From assembly GCF_000423665.1 (NCBI RefSeq), contig NZ_AUIK01000029.1:104999-168998 (forward strand): a stretch of 64,000 nucleotides of DNA. Direction: 5' to 3'. The DNA is from Solirubrobacter soli DSM 22325 (GTDB lineage: Bacteria; Actinomycetota; Thermoleophilia; Solirubrobacterales; Solirubrobacteraceae). The notes below the pieces were generated by a model. That model had not been told where the DNA came from. It worked only from the letters and a program-made list of their open reading frames with translations, and did no database searches. Shown one piece after another: positions 1-11,366 of the stretch. A program made the translations under genes and the position numbers. Numbering within the stretch: the first letter of the stretch is position 1; each line of letters starts with the position of its first letter.

Positions 1-24
1 CTGCGCAGCTGGCTCGCTCGCTCC

Positions 25-30
25 TAGTCT
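25..30 (+). promoter_or_regulatory. -10-like box TAGTCT before the epimerase gene
   Basis: TAGTCT lies 7 nt before the GTG start, with no Shine-Dalgarno sequence between. This spacing fits a leaderless transcript and recurs in this window. Confidence 0.35.
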
Positions 31-37
31 CTTCCGG

Positions 38-1093
38 GTGCGCGTCCTCACCGTCGTCGGCAACCGGCCGCAGTTCGTCAAAGCCGCCGCCGTCTCCTCG
101 CGGCTGCGCTCGGTCGCGACCGAGGTGCTCGTCCACACGGGCCAGCACTACGACGACGCGCTGTCGCGCGTGTTCTTCGACGAGCTGTCGTTGCCGCGGC
201 CGGAGCACCGGTTCGACCTCGGGGGCGGGTCCAACACCGAGCAGACGGCGCGGATGCTGTCCTCGCTGGCGCCGCTGCTGGAGGCCGAGAAGCCCGATGT
301 GGTGCTCGTCTACGGCGACACGAACTCGACCCTCGCGGGCGCGCTGGCCGCGGCCCAGGCGGGTGTGCCGGTGGCGCATGTCGAGGCGGGGATGCGCTCG
401 TATGACCGGCGGATGCCGGAGGAGCTCAACCGCGTGCTGACGGATCACGCGTCGTCGCTGCTGCTGTGCTCCGCGCAGGCCGCGGTCGACACCTTGCGGG
501 CCGAGCAGGTCGTCGGCGAGGTCGTCCTGGTGGGCGACGTGATGGTCGACGTCTTCGAGCTGCTGGCGCCGCGGGCGGACACGGCGGTGATGGCTTCGCT
601 CGGCGTGGTCTCAGGGGAGTACCTGCTGGCGACCGCGCACCGGGCGGGGAACGTCGACGACCCGGTGCGGCTGCGCGCTCTGGTGGACGTGCTGACGGGG
701 ATGCCGCTTCCGGTCGTCCTACCGCTGCACCCGCGCACGCGGGCGCGGTTGGTCGAGTCCGGGCTGGCGGACGCGTTGGACGGCGTCGTCGTCGCTCCCC
801 CGCTCGGCTACCTCGAGTTCGCGGGGCTGCTGCTGGGGTGCCGGGCGGTGCTGACCGACTCGGGCGGCGTGCAGAAGGAGGCGTACCTGGCGGGCAAGCC
901 GTGCATCACGCTGCGCGACACGACCGAGTGGCGCGAGACCGTCGAGGCGGGGTGGAACGTGCTCGTGGACCTCGACCGCGCGGCCGCGCTGGACGCGCTG
1001 GCCCGTCCGGTCCCGGTTGCGCGGCCGCCGCTGTACGGCGACGGGCGGGCGGGCGAGCGCGTCGTCGAGGCACTGGTCAGGATGGCGGGATGA
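38..1093 (+). CDS. wecB: UDP-N-acetylglucosamine 2-epimerase family (WecB/WbpI type)
   Basis: A 351-residue non-hydrolysing UDP-GlcNAc 2-epimerase family protein. This cytosolic family converts UDP-GlcNAc-type sugars to the ManNAc form for surface polysaccharide. Visible family motifs are GNRPQF (residues 8-13), HTGQHYDDA (33-41), the HVEAGMRS block near 113, ATAHR, HPRTR, and DSGGVQKEA near 273, where the catalytic acids and nucleotide-binding residues of the family lie. Length is close to the usual 360-380. The GTG start has no Shine-Dalgarno but has a TAGTCT box 7 nt upstream. The stop overlaps the next start as ATGA, so the acyltransferase is co-translated. With that gene and the aminotransferase at 5.1-6.2 kb, the true substrate could be a 2,3-diacetamido uronic acid (WbpI-like) instead of plain UDP-GlcNAc. 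Confidence 0.88.
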   Translation: MRVLTVVGNRPQFVKAAAVSSRLRSVATEVLVHTGQHYDDALSRVFFDELSLPRPEHRFDLGGGSNTEQTARMLSSLAPLLEAEKPDVVLVYGDTNSTLAGALAAAQAGVPVAHVEAGMRSYDRRMPEELNRVLTDHASSLLLCSAQAAVDTLRAEQVVGEVVLVGDVMVDVFELLAPRADTAVMASLGVVSGEYLLATAHRAGNVDDPVRLRALVDVLTGMPLPVVLPLHPRTRARLVESGLADALDGVVVAPPLGYLEFAGLLLGCRAVLTDSGGVQKEAYLAGKPCITLRDTTEWRETVEAGWNVLVDLDRAAALDALARPVPVARPPLYGDGRAGERVVEALVRMAG

Positions 1094-1731
1094 TCCATCC
1101 GACCGCCGTGGTGTACGACGGCACGATCATCGGCGAGGGCGTCGAGATCCAGGCCGGCGCGATCGTCGGCAAGCCACCTTCGCTCTCACGCTCGTCGACG
1201 GCGTCGCGGGCAGCGCTGCCGCCGCTGGAGATCGGCGCGGGCGCGGTGATCTGCGCCCAGGCGATCGTCTTCGCGGGCTCGCGTGTGGGCGAGGGCGCGA
1301 TCGTCGGCGACCAGGCGTTCGTGCGCGAGCGGGTGACGCTCGGTTCACGCTCCGTGGTCGGCCGCGGCTCGACCGTCGAGAACGACACGGCGATCGGCGC
1401 CCGCGTGAAGATCCAGACGCAGGTCTACATCACCGCGTACATGACGATCGAGGACGACGTCTTCGTCGGCCCCGGGGTGACGACGACCAACGACGACACG
1501 ATGGGCCGTCACTCGCGGGAGTACGCGCTGCGCGGTCCCGTGTTGCGCCGGGCGTGCCGGGTGGGCGGCGGCGTGACGCTCTGCCCGGGCGTGGAGATCG
1601 GCGAGGAGGCGTTCATCGCCGCCGGCGCGGTCGTCACGCGCGACGTCCCCGCCCGCGGCGTCGCGATGGGCGTCCCCGCCCACGTGGTGCGCGAGGTCGG
1701 CGACGAGGACCTGCTCGAGCGCTGGCGCTGA
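1090..1731 (+). CDS. Left-handed beta-helix acyltransferase (WbpD/WlbB-like)
   Basis: A 213-residue hexapeptide-repeat transferase starting MIHPTAVVYDG. Imperfect [LIV]GxGVxI repeats run through most of the chain and would form a trimeric left-handed beta-helix that transfers an acyl group from acetyl-CoA. The block GPGVTTTNDDTMGRHS near residue 125 and the C-terminal IAAGAVVTRDVPARGVAMG resemble sugar-nucleotide N-acetyltransferases such as WbpD and WlbB. The ATG overlaps the epimerase stop (ATGA). Together with the WecB/WbpI-like epimerase and the DegT aminotransferase nearby, it fits synthesis of an N-acylated amino sugar for a surface glycan. The exact substrate cannot be read from sequence; a serine- or dTDP-sugar acetyltransferase is the alternative. 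Confidence 0.8.
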   Translation: MIHPTAVVYDGTIIGEGVEIQAGAIVGKPPSLSRSSTASRAALPPLEIGAGAVICAQAIVFAGSRVGEGAIVGDQAFVRERVTLGSRSVVGRGSTVENDTAIGARVKIQTQVYITAYMTIEDDVFVGPGVTTTNDDTMGRHSREYALRGPVLRRACRVGGGVTLCPGVEIGEEAFIAAGAVVTRDVPARGVAMGVPAHVVREVGDEDLLERWR

Positions 1732-1743
1732 GCGCCAGCGCTC
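1717..1743. terminator. Hairpin over the acyltransferase stop codon
   Basis: Perfect 11-bp inverted repeat: GAGCGCTGGCG at 1717-1727, loop CTGAG holding the TGA stop, then CGCCAGCGCTC at 1733-1743. It lies between two convergent genes, so it may terminate both. There is no U tract. Confidence 0.55.
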
Positions 1744-1752
1744 GCTGTCCCC

Positions 1753-5061
<3,309 letters not shown>

Positions 5062-5068
5062 GGAACCG

Positions 5069-5074
5069 ACGCTA
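5069..5074 (-). promoter_or_regulatory. -10-like box TAGCGT before the LamG protein gene
   Basis: On the minus strand TAGCGT ends 7 nt before the ATG at 5061, with no Shine-Dalgarno between. Leaderless-type arrangement. Confidence 0.35.
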
Positions 5075-5141
5075 TGCGACCGCGCAGCGATCTCACACTG
5101 GTCGAAGGGCCGGGTTTGCGGACCAGTAGGTGTTGAGGTCT

Positions 5142-6236
5142 CTACACGCCCGCGAGCGCTCCCGCGGCGGCAACGACCTGATCTGCCTGCTCACGGGTGA
5201 ACACCGGGCTCATCGGGACGGCGAGGTTCGTGCGCGAGGCCTCCTCGGTCCCGGGGAGATCGACCCGCGCGGGGTACTCGCGCATCGCCGGCTGCAAATG
5301 CACCGGCACGCGGTAGTACGCGGCGGTGCCGATGCTCGCGTCCTTCAGCACGCCGAGAAGCTCGTCGGCGCGGTCGGACTTGACCACGTACAGGTGCCAC
5401 GCGGGCTCGGCGCCGGGAGTCGGGACGGGGAGCGACACGAGCTCGCCGAAGCCCGCCTCCTCATAGGCCCGGGCAGCGGCGCGACGCCCGTCGGACCAGG
5501 TGTCCAGGTGCGGGAGCAGCACGCGCAGAATGCCTGCCTGCATTGCATCGAGACGTGAGTTGTGGCCGACCTCGGTAAACGTCCGTTTGTCCTTGGAGCC
5601 GTGGAAGCGCAGGGTCTTGATGCGGTCCGCGAGCTCATCGGAGTTCGTCGTCACCGCGCCGCCGTCGCCGAACGCGCCGAGGTTCTTGGACGGGAAGAAG
5701 GAAAAGGTCGCCAGCGTGGCGCTGAGCGCGCCGGGGCGGCGGCCGTCGGTCAGGCGGGTGCCGGCGGACTGCGCGGCGTCCTCGATCACGGGCACGCCGA
5801 GCGCCTCGATGTCGGCGATCGGCGCGACGTTGCCGAACAGGTGCACCGCGATCACGGCCTTCGTGCGCGGTGTCAGCACCGCGCGCACGTGCTCCGCGGT
5901 GCTCACGAACGTCACCGGGTCGATGTCGCACCACACCGGGGTCGCGCCGACCAGCGCGATCGGCTCCGCGGAGGCGAAGAACGTGAACGACGGGACGATC
6001 ACCTCGTCCCCGGGCCCGATGCCCAACGCCCGCAGCGCGAGCAGCAGCGCGTCCGTCCCGTTGGCGACGCCGACGGCATGGGTCGTGCCGATATACCGCG
6101 CGAACTCGTCTTCGAAAGCCTCGACCTCAGGCCCGAAGATGAAGCGCTTGGAGTCGATGACCTCGTTGACCTTCGCGCGGATCTGCGCGTCGATCGGGGC
6201 GAGCGGTGTGGCGGTGTCGAAGAGCGGGACGGCCAT
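5142..6236 (-). CDS. DegT/DnrJ/EryC1/StrS-family sugar aminotransferase
   Basis: 364-residue PLP-dependent aminotransferase of the sugar-nucleotide family, which transfers an amino group from glutamate to a keto sugar nucleotide. Typical blocks are GVANGTDALLLALRALGIGPGDEV near the N-terminus, PVIEDAAQSAGT, and FFPSKNLGAFGDGGA with the Schiff-base lysine, followed by RLDAMQAGIL. The length is normal for the family. I chose the ATG at 6236 (MAVPLFDTA), 7 nt after a TAGGGT box; a GTG at 6245 is the alternative. With the WecB/WbpI-like epimerase and the acyltransferase it resembles the WbpE step of di-N-acetylated amino sugar synthesis. The window shows no adjacent WbpB-type dehydrogenase, so the pathway would be split or continue to the left. 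Confidence 0.85.
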   Translation of the reverse strand: MAVPLFDTATPLAPIDAQIRAKVNEVIDSKRFIFGPEVEAFEDEFARYIGTTHAVGVANGTDALLLALRALGIGPGDEVIVPSFTFFASAEPIALVGATPVWCDIDPVTFVSTAEHVRAVLTPRTKAVIAVHLFGNVAPIADIEALGVPVIEDAAQSAGTRLTDGRRPGALSATLATFSFFPSKNLGAFGDGGAVTTNSDELADRIKTLRFHGSKDKRTFTEVGHNSRLDAMQAGILRVLLPHLDTWSDGRRAAARAYEEAGFGELVSLPVPTPGAEPAWHLYVVKSDRADELLGVLKDASIGTAAYYRVPVHLQPAMREYPARVDLPGTEEASRTNLAVPMSPVFTREQADQVVAAAGALAGV

Positions 6237-6243
6237 GCCGTCC

Positions 6244-6249
6244 ACCCTA
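6244..6249 (-). promoter_or_regulatory. -10-like box TAGGGT before the aminotransferase
   Basis: TAGGGT on the minus strand ends 7 nt before the ATG at 6236. Leaderless-type spacing; it supports the 6236 start over the GTG at 6245. Confidence 0.35.
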
Positions 6250-6459
6250 GCGACGCTTCCGTTTGCGTCGTTCGTCGACTTCCTTGAGCAGCAGGAAGAC
6301 GACCACGCCGCCCAGCAGCCCGCTGACGACGCCGGGAAGCCAGCCCGTGCGCGGGCCGAACGTGACGATGTAGAGCGCCGCGAAGACGACGCCGACGATC
6401 GCCCGGTTGCGAAGACCGAGCAGATCGTCGTGCGGCGGTTTCTCGGGCTCTACTCCCAC
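6247..6459 (-). CDS. Small two-helix membrane protein
   Basis: 70 residues: a charged N-terminus (EPEKPPHDD), a hydrophobic segment AIVGVVFAALYIVTFG, then WLPGVVSGLLGGVVVFLLL, and a very basic tail ERRKRKRR that would stay in the cytoplasm. The GTG start overlaps the last 10 nt of guaA, so it is probably translated as part of that operon. I do not recognise a family. The small size leaves some doubt, but the hydrophobic pattern and positive-inside tail argue for a real gene. Confidence 0.55.
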   Translation of the reverse strand: MGVEPEKPPHDDLLGLRNRAIVGVVFAALYIVTFGPRTGWLPGVVSGLLGGVVVFLLLKEVDERRKRKRR

Positions 6460-8075
6460 TCGATCGTGCCCGGCGGCTTGCTCGTGATGTCGAGCACGAC
6501 GCGGTTGACCTCGCGGATCTCGTTGATCATCCGCGAGGCGATCTGCTCGAGCAGGTCGTACGGCAGGCGAGCCCAGTCGGCGGTCATGGCGTCGTCCGAC
6601 GTCACCGCGCGAATGGCGACCACGTAGCCGTACGTGCGCTCATCGCCCTGGACGCCCACCGTGCGGATGTCGGGCAGGACGCAGAACGACTGCCACAACT
6701 CGCGGTAGAGGCCGGCCTTGCGGATCTCGTCCTGCAGGATGAAGTCCGCGGCACGCAGGGTGTCCAGACGCTCCTTGGTGGCCTCGCCCCCGACGACGCG
6801 GATCGCGAGCCCGGGGCCCGGGAACGGCTGGCGCCAGACGAACTTCTCCGGCAGGCCGAGCTCGGCGCCGACGGCGCGGACCTCGTCCTTGAACAGCGCC
6901 CGCAGGGGCTCGACGAGCTCGAACTGCAGGTCGTCCGGCAGCCCGCCGACGTTGTGGTGGGACTTGATCGTCGCCGCCCCCGTGCCGCCGCCGGACTCGA
7001 TCACGTCCGAGTACAGCGTGCCCTGCACGAGATAGTTGGCGTCGCCGATCTTCGCCGCCTCCTCCTCGAAGACGCGGATGAACTCGGCGCCGATCGCCTT
7101 GCGCTTGGCCTCCGGCTCGCTCAGCCCCTTCAGGCGCTCGAGGAAGCGCGCCTCGCCGTCCACGGCCACCAGCGGCACGTGGAACTGGTCGCGGAACGCG
7201 GCGATCACCTGCTCGCCCTCGTTCTTGCGCATCATCCCGTGGTCGACGAACACGCACGTCAGCTGGTCGCCGACCGCCTTGTGGACGAGCAGCGCCGCGA
7301 CGCTCGAATCGACGCCGCCGGAGAGCGCGCAGATGACCTTGCCGTCGCCCACCTGGGCGCGGATCGCCGCCACCTGCTCGTCGATGATGTTCGCCGCGCT
7401 CCACGTGCGCGCGCACCCGCAGATGTCCTCGAGGAACGTCGTCAGGACGTGCTGGCCGTACGGCGTGTGCACGACCTCGGGGTGGAACTGGATGCCGTAG
7501 AGGTCGCGTTCGACGTCCTCGACCGCCGCCACGGGCGACTCGGTCGAGCTCGCGAGCGCCGTGAAGCCCTCAGGCGCCTCGTAGACCGTGTCGCGATGCG
7601 ACATCCAGCACGCCTGCGAGTCCGGCGTTCCCGCGAGCAGGCGGCCGTGCTCGGCCACGGTGAGCTGCGAGCGCCCGAACTCCCCCACCTCGGCGCCCTC
7701 GACTCGGCCACCGAGCGTCAGCACCAGCGCCTGCATCCCGTAACAGATGCCGAGCACGGGGATGCCGAGCTCGAGCAGCGCAGGGTCGAGCTTCGGCGCG
7801 CCCGGCGCGTACACCGACGCGGGCCCGCCGCTGAGGATCAGGCCCTTCGGCGCGCGCTTGCGCACCTCCTCGACCCCCACGTGATGTGGCAGCAGCTCAG
7901 AGAACACGCCGAGCTCGCGCACGCGGCGCGCGATCAGCTGCGAGTACTGGCCGCCGTAGTCGAGGACGACGACCTCGTCCGTGGCGAGCTCGCGCTCGAG
8001 CGCGAGCTCCTCGACCGGCTGATCGGCCGGCAGCGAGGAGCCGTGCCCCAGTGAGGTGGTCTCAGTCAACTGCAA
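6450..8075 (-). CDS. guaA: GMP synthase (glutamine-hydrolysing)
   Basis: 541 residues. GuaA aminates XMP to GMP using glutamine and ATP. The N-terminal class I glutamine amidotransferase has the cysteine in LGICYGMQAL and the histidine in GIQFHPEV. The ATP-pyrophosphatase domain carries SGGVDSSVAALL, and the C-terminal dimerisation domain ends GTIEWE, as is typical. The start appears to be TTG inside the last codons of guaB3 (14-nt overlap), with no Shine-Dalgarno; another TTG lies two codons on. About 35 residues precede the usual VVVLDYGGQYSQ start of the amidotransferase, so the exact N-terminus is uncertain. Coupling to guaB3 places two guanine-nucleotide genes together. Confidence 0.95.
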   Translation of the reverse strand: MQLTETTSLGHGSSLPADQPVEELALERELATDEVVVLDYGGQYSQLIARRVRELGVFSELLPHHVGVEEVRKRAPKGLILSGGPASVYAPGAPKLDPALLELGIPVLGICYGMQALVLTLGGRVEGAEVGEFGRSQLTVAEHGRLLAGTPDSQACWMSHRDTVYEAPEGFTALASSTESPVAAVEDVERDLYGIQFHPEVVHTPYGQHVLTTFLEDICGCARTWSAANIIDEQVAAIRAQVGDGKVICALSGGVDSSVAALLVHKAVGDQLTCVFVDHGMMRKNEGEQVIAAFRDQFHVPLVAVDGEARFLERLKGLSEPEAKRKAIGAEFIRVFEEEAAKIGDANYLVQGTLYSDVIESGGGTGAATIKSHHNVGGLPDDLQFELVEPLRALFKDEVRAVGAELGLPEKFVWRQPFPGPGLAIRVVGGEATKERLDTLRAADFILQDEIRKAGLYRELWQSFCVLPDIRTVGVQGDERTYGYVVAIRAVTSDDAMTADWARLPYDLLEQIASRMINEIREVNRVVLDITSKPPGTIEWE

Positions 8076-9252
8076 CCGCGACGGCGCCGCCGCGAGCGCC
8101 CATGCCGATGGCCTGGTCGCGCTGGAGCGCCTTGCCCTCGGTCTGCAGCGCCGGCGCGATCATCAGCTCAGCGCGGTTGAACTCCGCGATGTCCTGGTAG
8201 CCGCAGGTCGCCATCGAGGTGCGCAGGCCGCCCATCAGGTTGAACGTGCCGTCGTTCTCGCGCGCGGGACCCGTGACGATCTCCTCGAGCGTGCCGTTCT
8301 GCGTCGTCTTGACGCGGGCGCCGCGCGGGAGCGTCGGGTGGAAGGTCGCCATCCCCCAGTGGAAGCCGTGGCCCGGCGCCTCGTAGGCGCGCGCCAGCGG
8401 GGAGCCGATCATCACCGCGTCGGCGCCGCAGGCGATCGCCTTGGCGACGTCGCCGCCGGTGCGCATGCCGCCGTCGGCGATCACGCGGCAGTACTCGCCG
8501 GTCTCCAGCATGTGCTGCGAGCGGGCCGCGGCCACGTCGGCGATCGCGGTCGCCTGCGGGACGCCGATGCCGAGCACGCCGCGGGTGGTGCAGGCGGCGC
8601 CGGGGCCGACGCCCACGAGCACGCCCGCCGCGCCGGTGCGCATGAGGTGCAGGCCGGTCGAGTAGGAGGCGCAGCCGCCGAGGACCACCGGGATCGGCAG
8701 CTCGCGGACGAACTCCTTGAGGTTGAGCACATGGCCCTGCGAGGAGACGTGCTCGGCCGAGATGACCGTGCCCTGGACGACCAGGATGTCGAGGCCGGCA
8801 TCGAGACAGAGCTCGTAGTAGCGCTCTACCCGCTGAGGAGTCAGCGAGGCGGAAGCGACGACACCGTGGGCCTTGATCTCCTGGATGCGCTGGGTGATCA
8901 GCTCTTCCTTGATCGGCTCCTGGTAGATCTCCTGCATCTCCCGGGTCGCCTCTTCCTTGGGCAGCGAGGCGATGCGCTCGAGGATGTCGTCGGCGTCCTC
9001 GTAGCGGGTCCAGATGCCCTCGAGGTTCAGAACGGCGAGGCCGCCCAGCTTGCCGATGATCCCCGCGCTGTCCGGGGAGACCACGCCGTCCATCGCCGAA
9101 GCGAGCAGCGGAAGCTCGAAGCGGTACGGACCCAGGGTCCACGTGATGTCGACGTCGTCGGGGTCGCGCGTACGACGAGAGGGGACAATGGCGACGTCAT
9201 CGAAGCCGTAGGCGCGGCGCGCCTTCTTGCCTCGGCCGATCTCAATTTCCAT
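8062..9252 (-). CDS. guaB3: GuaB3-type IMP dehydrogenase-related protein
   Basis: 396 residues. The N-terminus MEIEIGRGKKARRAYGFDD followed by VAIVPSRRTRDP matches the actinobacterial GuaB3 group. There is a TIM-barrel IMPDH core but no CBS pair, and the active-site loop reads GVGPGAACTTRGVLGIGVPQ with the catalytic cysteine present. GuaB oxidises IMP to XMP; GuaB3 members are divergent and their reaction is less certain. The gene is directly upstream of and overlaps guaA, so a role in guanine-nucleotide synthesis is likely. A TAGGAT box 6 nt before the ATG and no strong Shine-Dalgarno suggest a leaderless mRNA. No canonical CBS-containing guaB is in the window. Confidence 0.88.
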   Translation of the reverse strand: MEIEIGRGKKARRAYGFDDVAIVPSRRTRDPDDVDITWTLGPYRFELPLLASAMDGVVSPDSAGIIGKLGGLAVLNLEGIWTRYEDADDILERIASLPKEEATREMQEIYQEPIKEELITQRIQEIKAHGVVASASLTPQRVERYYELCLDAGLDILVVQGTVISAEHVSSQGHVLNLKEFVRELPIPVVLGGCASYSTGLHLMRTGAAGVLVGVGPGAACTTRGVLGIGVPQATAIADVAAARSQHMLETGEYCRVIADGGMRTGGDVAKAIACGADAVMIGSPLARAYEAPGHGFHWGMATFHPTLPRGARVKTTQNGTLEEIVTGPARENDGTFNLMGGLRTSMATCGYQDIAEFNRAELMIAPALQTEGKALQRDQAIGMGARGGAVAVAVD

Positions 9253-9258
9253 GACGGA

Positions 9259-9264
9259 ATCCTA
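9259..9264 (-). promoter_or_regulatory. -10-like box TAGGAT before guaB3
   Basis: TAGGAT on the minus strand ends 6 nt before the guaB3 ATG; leaderless-type spacing. Confidence 0.4.
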
Positions 9265-9358
9265 GGGTGGGGTGCGGACGACGGCCCGTGCGGGGAACCC
9301 TCTACGTTAGCCACCTCGCGGGTGGTTATGGAGACCTGGTTCCGGCAGACTGCGCACG

Positions 9359-10408
9359 ATGCCCGAACCTGCGCACGCGCCCGCGCCTCCCGCTCCCGCG
9401 GTCAGCGTGGCCGAGCAGATCGCGGCCGTGCCCGACGCGCAGGTCGAAGCGGTGCTCTCCCTCCAGCGCACGGCGGGCAACCGTGCCACGCGCCGGGCGA
9501 TCGGCCGGGCGCCGGACGATCGCACCGAGGAGATCGACCGCCACGCGGCCGACGTCGGTAACGGCCTGTCCCAGCAGACCGCCGATGCTCACAACACCGC
9601 GTTCCGCATCCTCGCCGGGCTGGACATGAAGCTGTTGCTCGACGTGCTCGCGCGCATGCGCCAGCTCGGCACGCTGCACACGGTCGAGGAGGAGCTCGCG
9701 GCGTCCGACCTCGACGAGGGCGCGAAGAACCGGGTCCAGAGCGCGCTCGACGCGCTGCGCGGGCGCGCGGGGATGGGCGAGGGCGACGTCGACGCCCTGC
9801 CCGCGGGCGAGCGCGACACGGTGGGCGAGTTCGGGCCCGCCAAGCCCGGCACCAGCGGCGACGACCCGGAGGGCAACACCTACGTCGTCTACGACGGGCA
9901 GGTCAAGACCTACTTCATGACCAAGGTCGAGCCCAAGCGCCGCTCGTCGGTCTGGCTGGCGAACAACCCCGGCAACTCCGACCAGCTCGGCGGGATGGGC
10001 TACGGCACGAGCATGAAGTGGGGCAGCCACAAGTTCGCGATCTTCCCGACGATGACCGCCGGACGCGCGGCGCTCTGGGCGAAGATCAAGGAGAAGCCGA
10101 CGCTGCAGGCCTATCTGAACTACCACCTCGGTCAGCAGACGGATGGGACGTTCCCCGAGGGCAACGACCCGAACACCTATCTCAAGCACATCCAGGACAA
10201 GGCGCCCTTCGTGCAGTTCTCGACCCCGCCGAAGGAGATCGAGGAGCGCGGCGCCGTGGAGGACCTGCTGAACGGCTTCATGAACGCCGAGGGCATCGTC
10301 GAGGGCAACACGCTGACGGGCAGCGCGACCGTCAGCGCCGGGATGACCCCGGCGCAGCAGAAGACGATGACCTTCTACCTGAAGCTGCTGGGGATCAGGG
10401 CTAAGTGA
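9359..10408 (+). CDS. Orphan protein with LQRTAGNRA motif and NPGN block
   Basis: 349 residues, no signal peptide or membrane segment. A Pro/Ala-rich N-terminus is followed by VLSLQRTAGNRATRRAIG (about 33-50). This is the LQRxxGNxA motif common in actinobacterial proteins linked to extracellular contractile injection systems (eCIS), often with DUF4157. A helical region follows, then LANNPGNSDQLGGMGYG and FAIFPTMTAGRAALW (about 200-240), which recall the NNPGN...FAVFPT block of some phage-type peptidoglycan hydrolases and secreted effectors. I infer a secreted effector or cargo protein. No contractile sheath, tube or baseplate gene is in the window. The 3' end overlaps fruK by 8 nt, convergently. 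Specific function unknown. Confidence 0.7.
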   Translation: MPEPAHAPAPPAPAVSVAEQIAAVPDAQVEAVLSLQRTAGNRATRRAIGRAPDDRTEEIDRHAADVGNGLSQQTADAHNTAFRILAGLDMKLLLDVLARMRQLGTLHTVEEELAASDLDEGAKNRVQSALDALRGRAGMGEGDVDALPAGERDTVGEFGPAKPGTSGDDPEGNTYVVYDGQVKTYFMTKVEPKRRSSVWLANNPGNSDQLGGMGYGTSMKWGSHKFAIFPTMTAGRAALWAKIKEKPTLQAYLNYHLGQQTDGTFPEGNDPNTYLKHIQDKAPFVQFSTPPKEIEERGAVEDLLNGFMNAEGIVEGNTLTGSATVSAGMTPAQQKTMTFYLKLLGIRAK

Positions 10409-11366
10409 CCGGACTCGGCCGCTCGACCTCGACCTCGCCGAGCAGGCGCTCGACCCGCTCGGGGTCGACGAGGCCGGCGCCGAGGTGCTGCGTGGACTCG
10501 GCGCCGCACGCGACGCCGAACGCCAGCGAGTCCTCCACCGACTTGCCCTGGTAGCGGGAGGCGACGAAGCCGGCGAGGAACGCGTCGCCGGAGCCGACCG
10601 TCGCGCGCGGCTCGATCGCGCCGCCGCGGACGCGCACCCGGTACAGCGAGGGCTCGGGCGATCCGTCGGCCGGCAGCATGCGGGCGAACACGCCGTCGGT
10701 CATCGTCATGATCGCCTCGCGCGCGCCGAGCTCGCAGATCTCCTTGACGGCGTACGTGCGGTCCTCGTCGTCGTTGAACTCGTGACCGACGAGCTCCTCG
10801 GCCTCGAGCACGTTGGGCGTGATGATGTCGGGCTCGGAGCGGACCGCGCGGCGCAGCGGGTCGCCGTCCGTGTCGATCACGGTCGTGACGTTCAGCCGCC
10901 GCAGCTCGCGGATCAGGAACGCGTAGATGTCGGTGTCGACGTCGCGCGGCAGCGAGCCCGCGAACACGCACACGCTCGCGCCCTTGGCCAGGTAGAGCAG
11001 CTTGTCGACGAACAGCTCGACCTCGTGCGGCGTGACCTTCGGCCCGCGCTCGTTGATCTCGGTCTGCTCGCCGGTGGTCGGGTCGATCACCGCGGTGTTC
11101 GTCCGCGACTCCTCGCCGATCCGGACGAAGTCGCTGAGCACGGAGAGCTGCGTGAGCTGGTCGACGATGCGGGTGCCGGTCGCGCCACCCGCGAGCCCGG
11201 TGGCGATCACGGGCGCGCCGAGTGTCTTGAGCACGCGCGCGACGTTGACGCCCTTGCCGCCCGGCATCGTCGTCTGCTCGACGGTGCGGTGGCGGCGCCC
11301 GAGTCGGAAGTTGGGCACCGACAAGGTCTTGTCGATGGCCGTGTTGAGCGTGACGGTGACGATCAT
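10401..11366 (-). CDS. fruK: 1-phosphofructokinase / PfkB-family sugar-phosphate kinase
   Basis: 321-residue PfkB-family kinase beginning MIVTVTLNTAIDKTL, the usual FruK/LacC N-terminus. It carries the sugar-binding block MPGGKGVNVARVLKTLG and the C-terminal GSGDAFLAGF motif with the catalytic aspartate. It would phosphorylate fructose-1-phosphate, or tagatose-6-phosphate, with ATP. The ATG overlaps the dacA stop (ATGA), making it the last gene of pyrF-lysM-dacA-fruK. No fructose phosphotransferase genes are nearby, so the in vivo substrate is uncertain. Confidence 0.85.
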   Translation of the reverse strand: MIVTVTLNTAIDKTLSVPNFRLGRRHRTVEQTTMPGGKGVNVARVLKTLGAPVIATGLAGGATGTRIVDQLTQLSVLSDFVRIGEESRTNTAVIDPTTGEQTEINERGPKVTPHEVELFVDKLLYLAKGASVCVFAGSLPRDVDTDIYAFLIRELRRLNVTTVIDTDGDPLRRAVRSEPDIITPNVLEAEELVGHEFNDDEDRTYAVKEICELGAREAIMTMTDGVFARMLPADGSPEPSLYRVRVRGGAIEPRATVGSGDAFLAGFVASRYQGKSVEDSLAFGVACGAESTQHLGAGLVDPERVERLLGEVEVERPSPVT

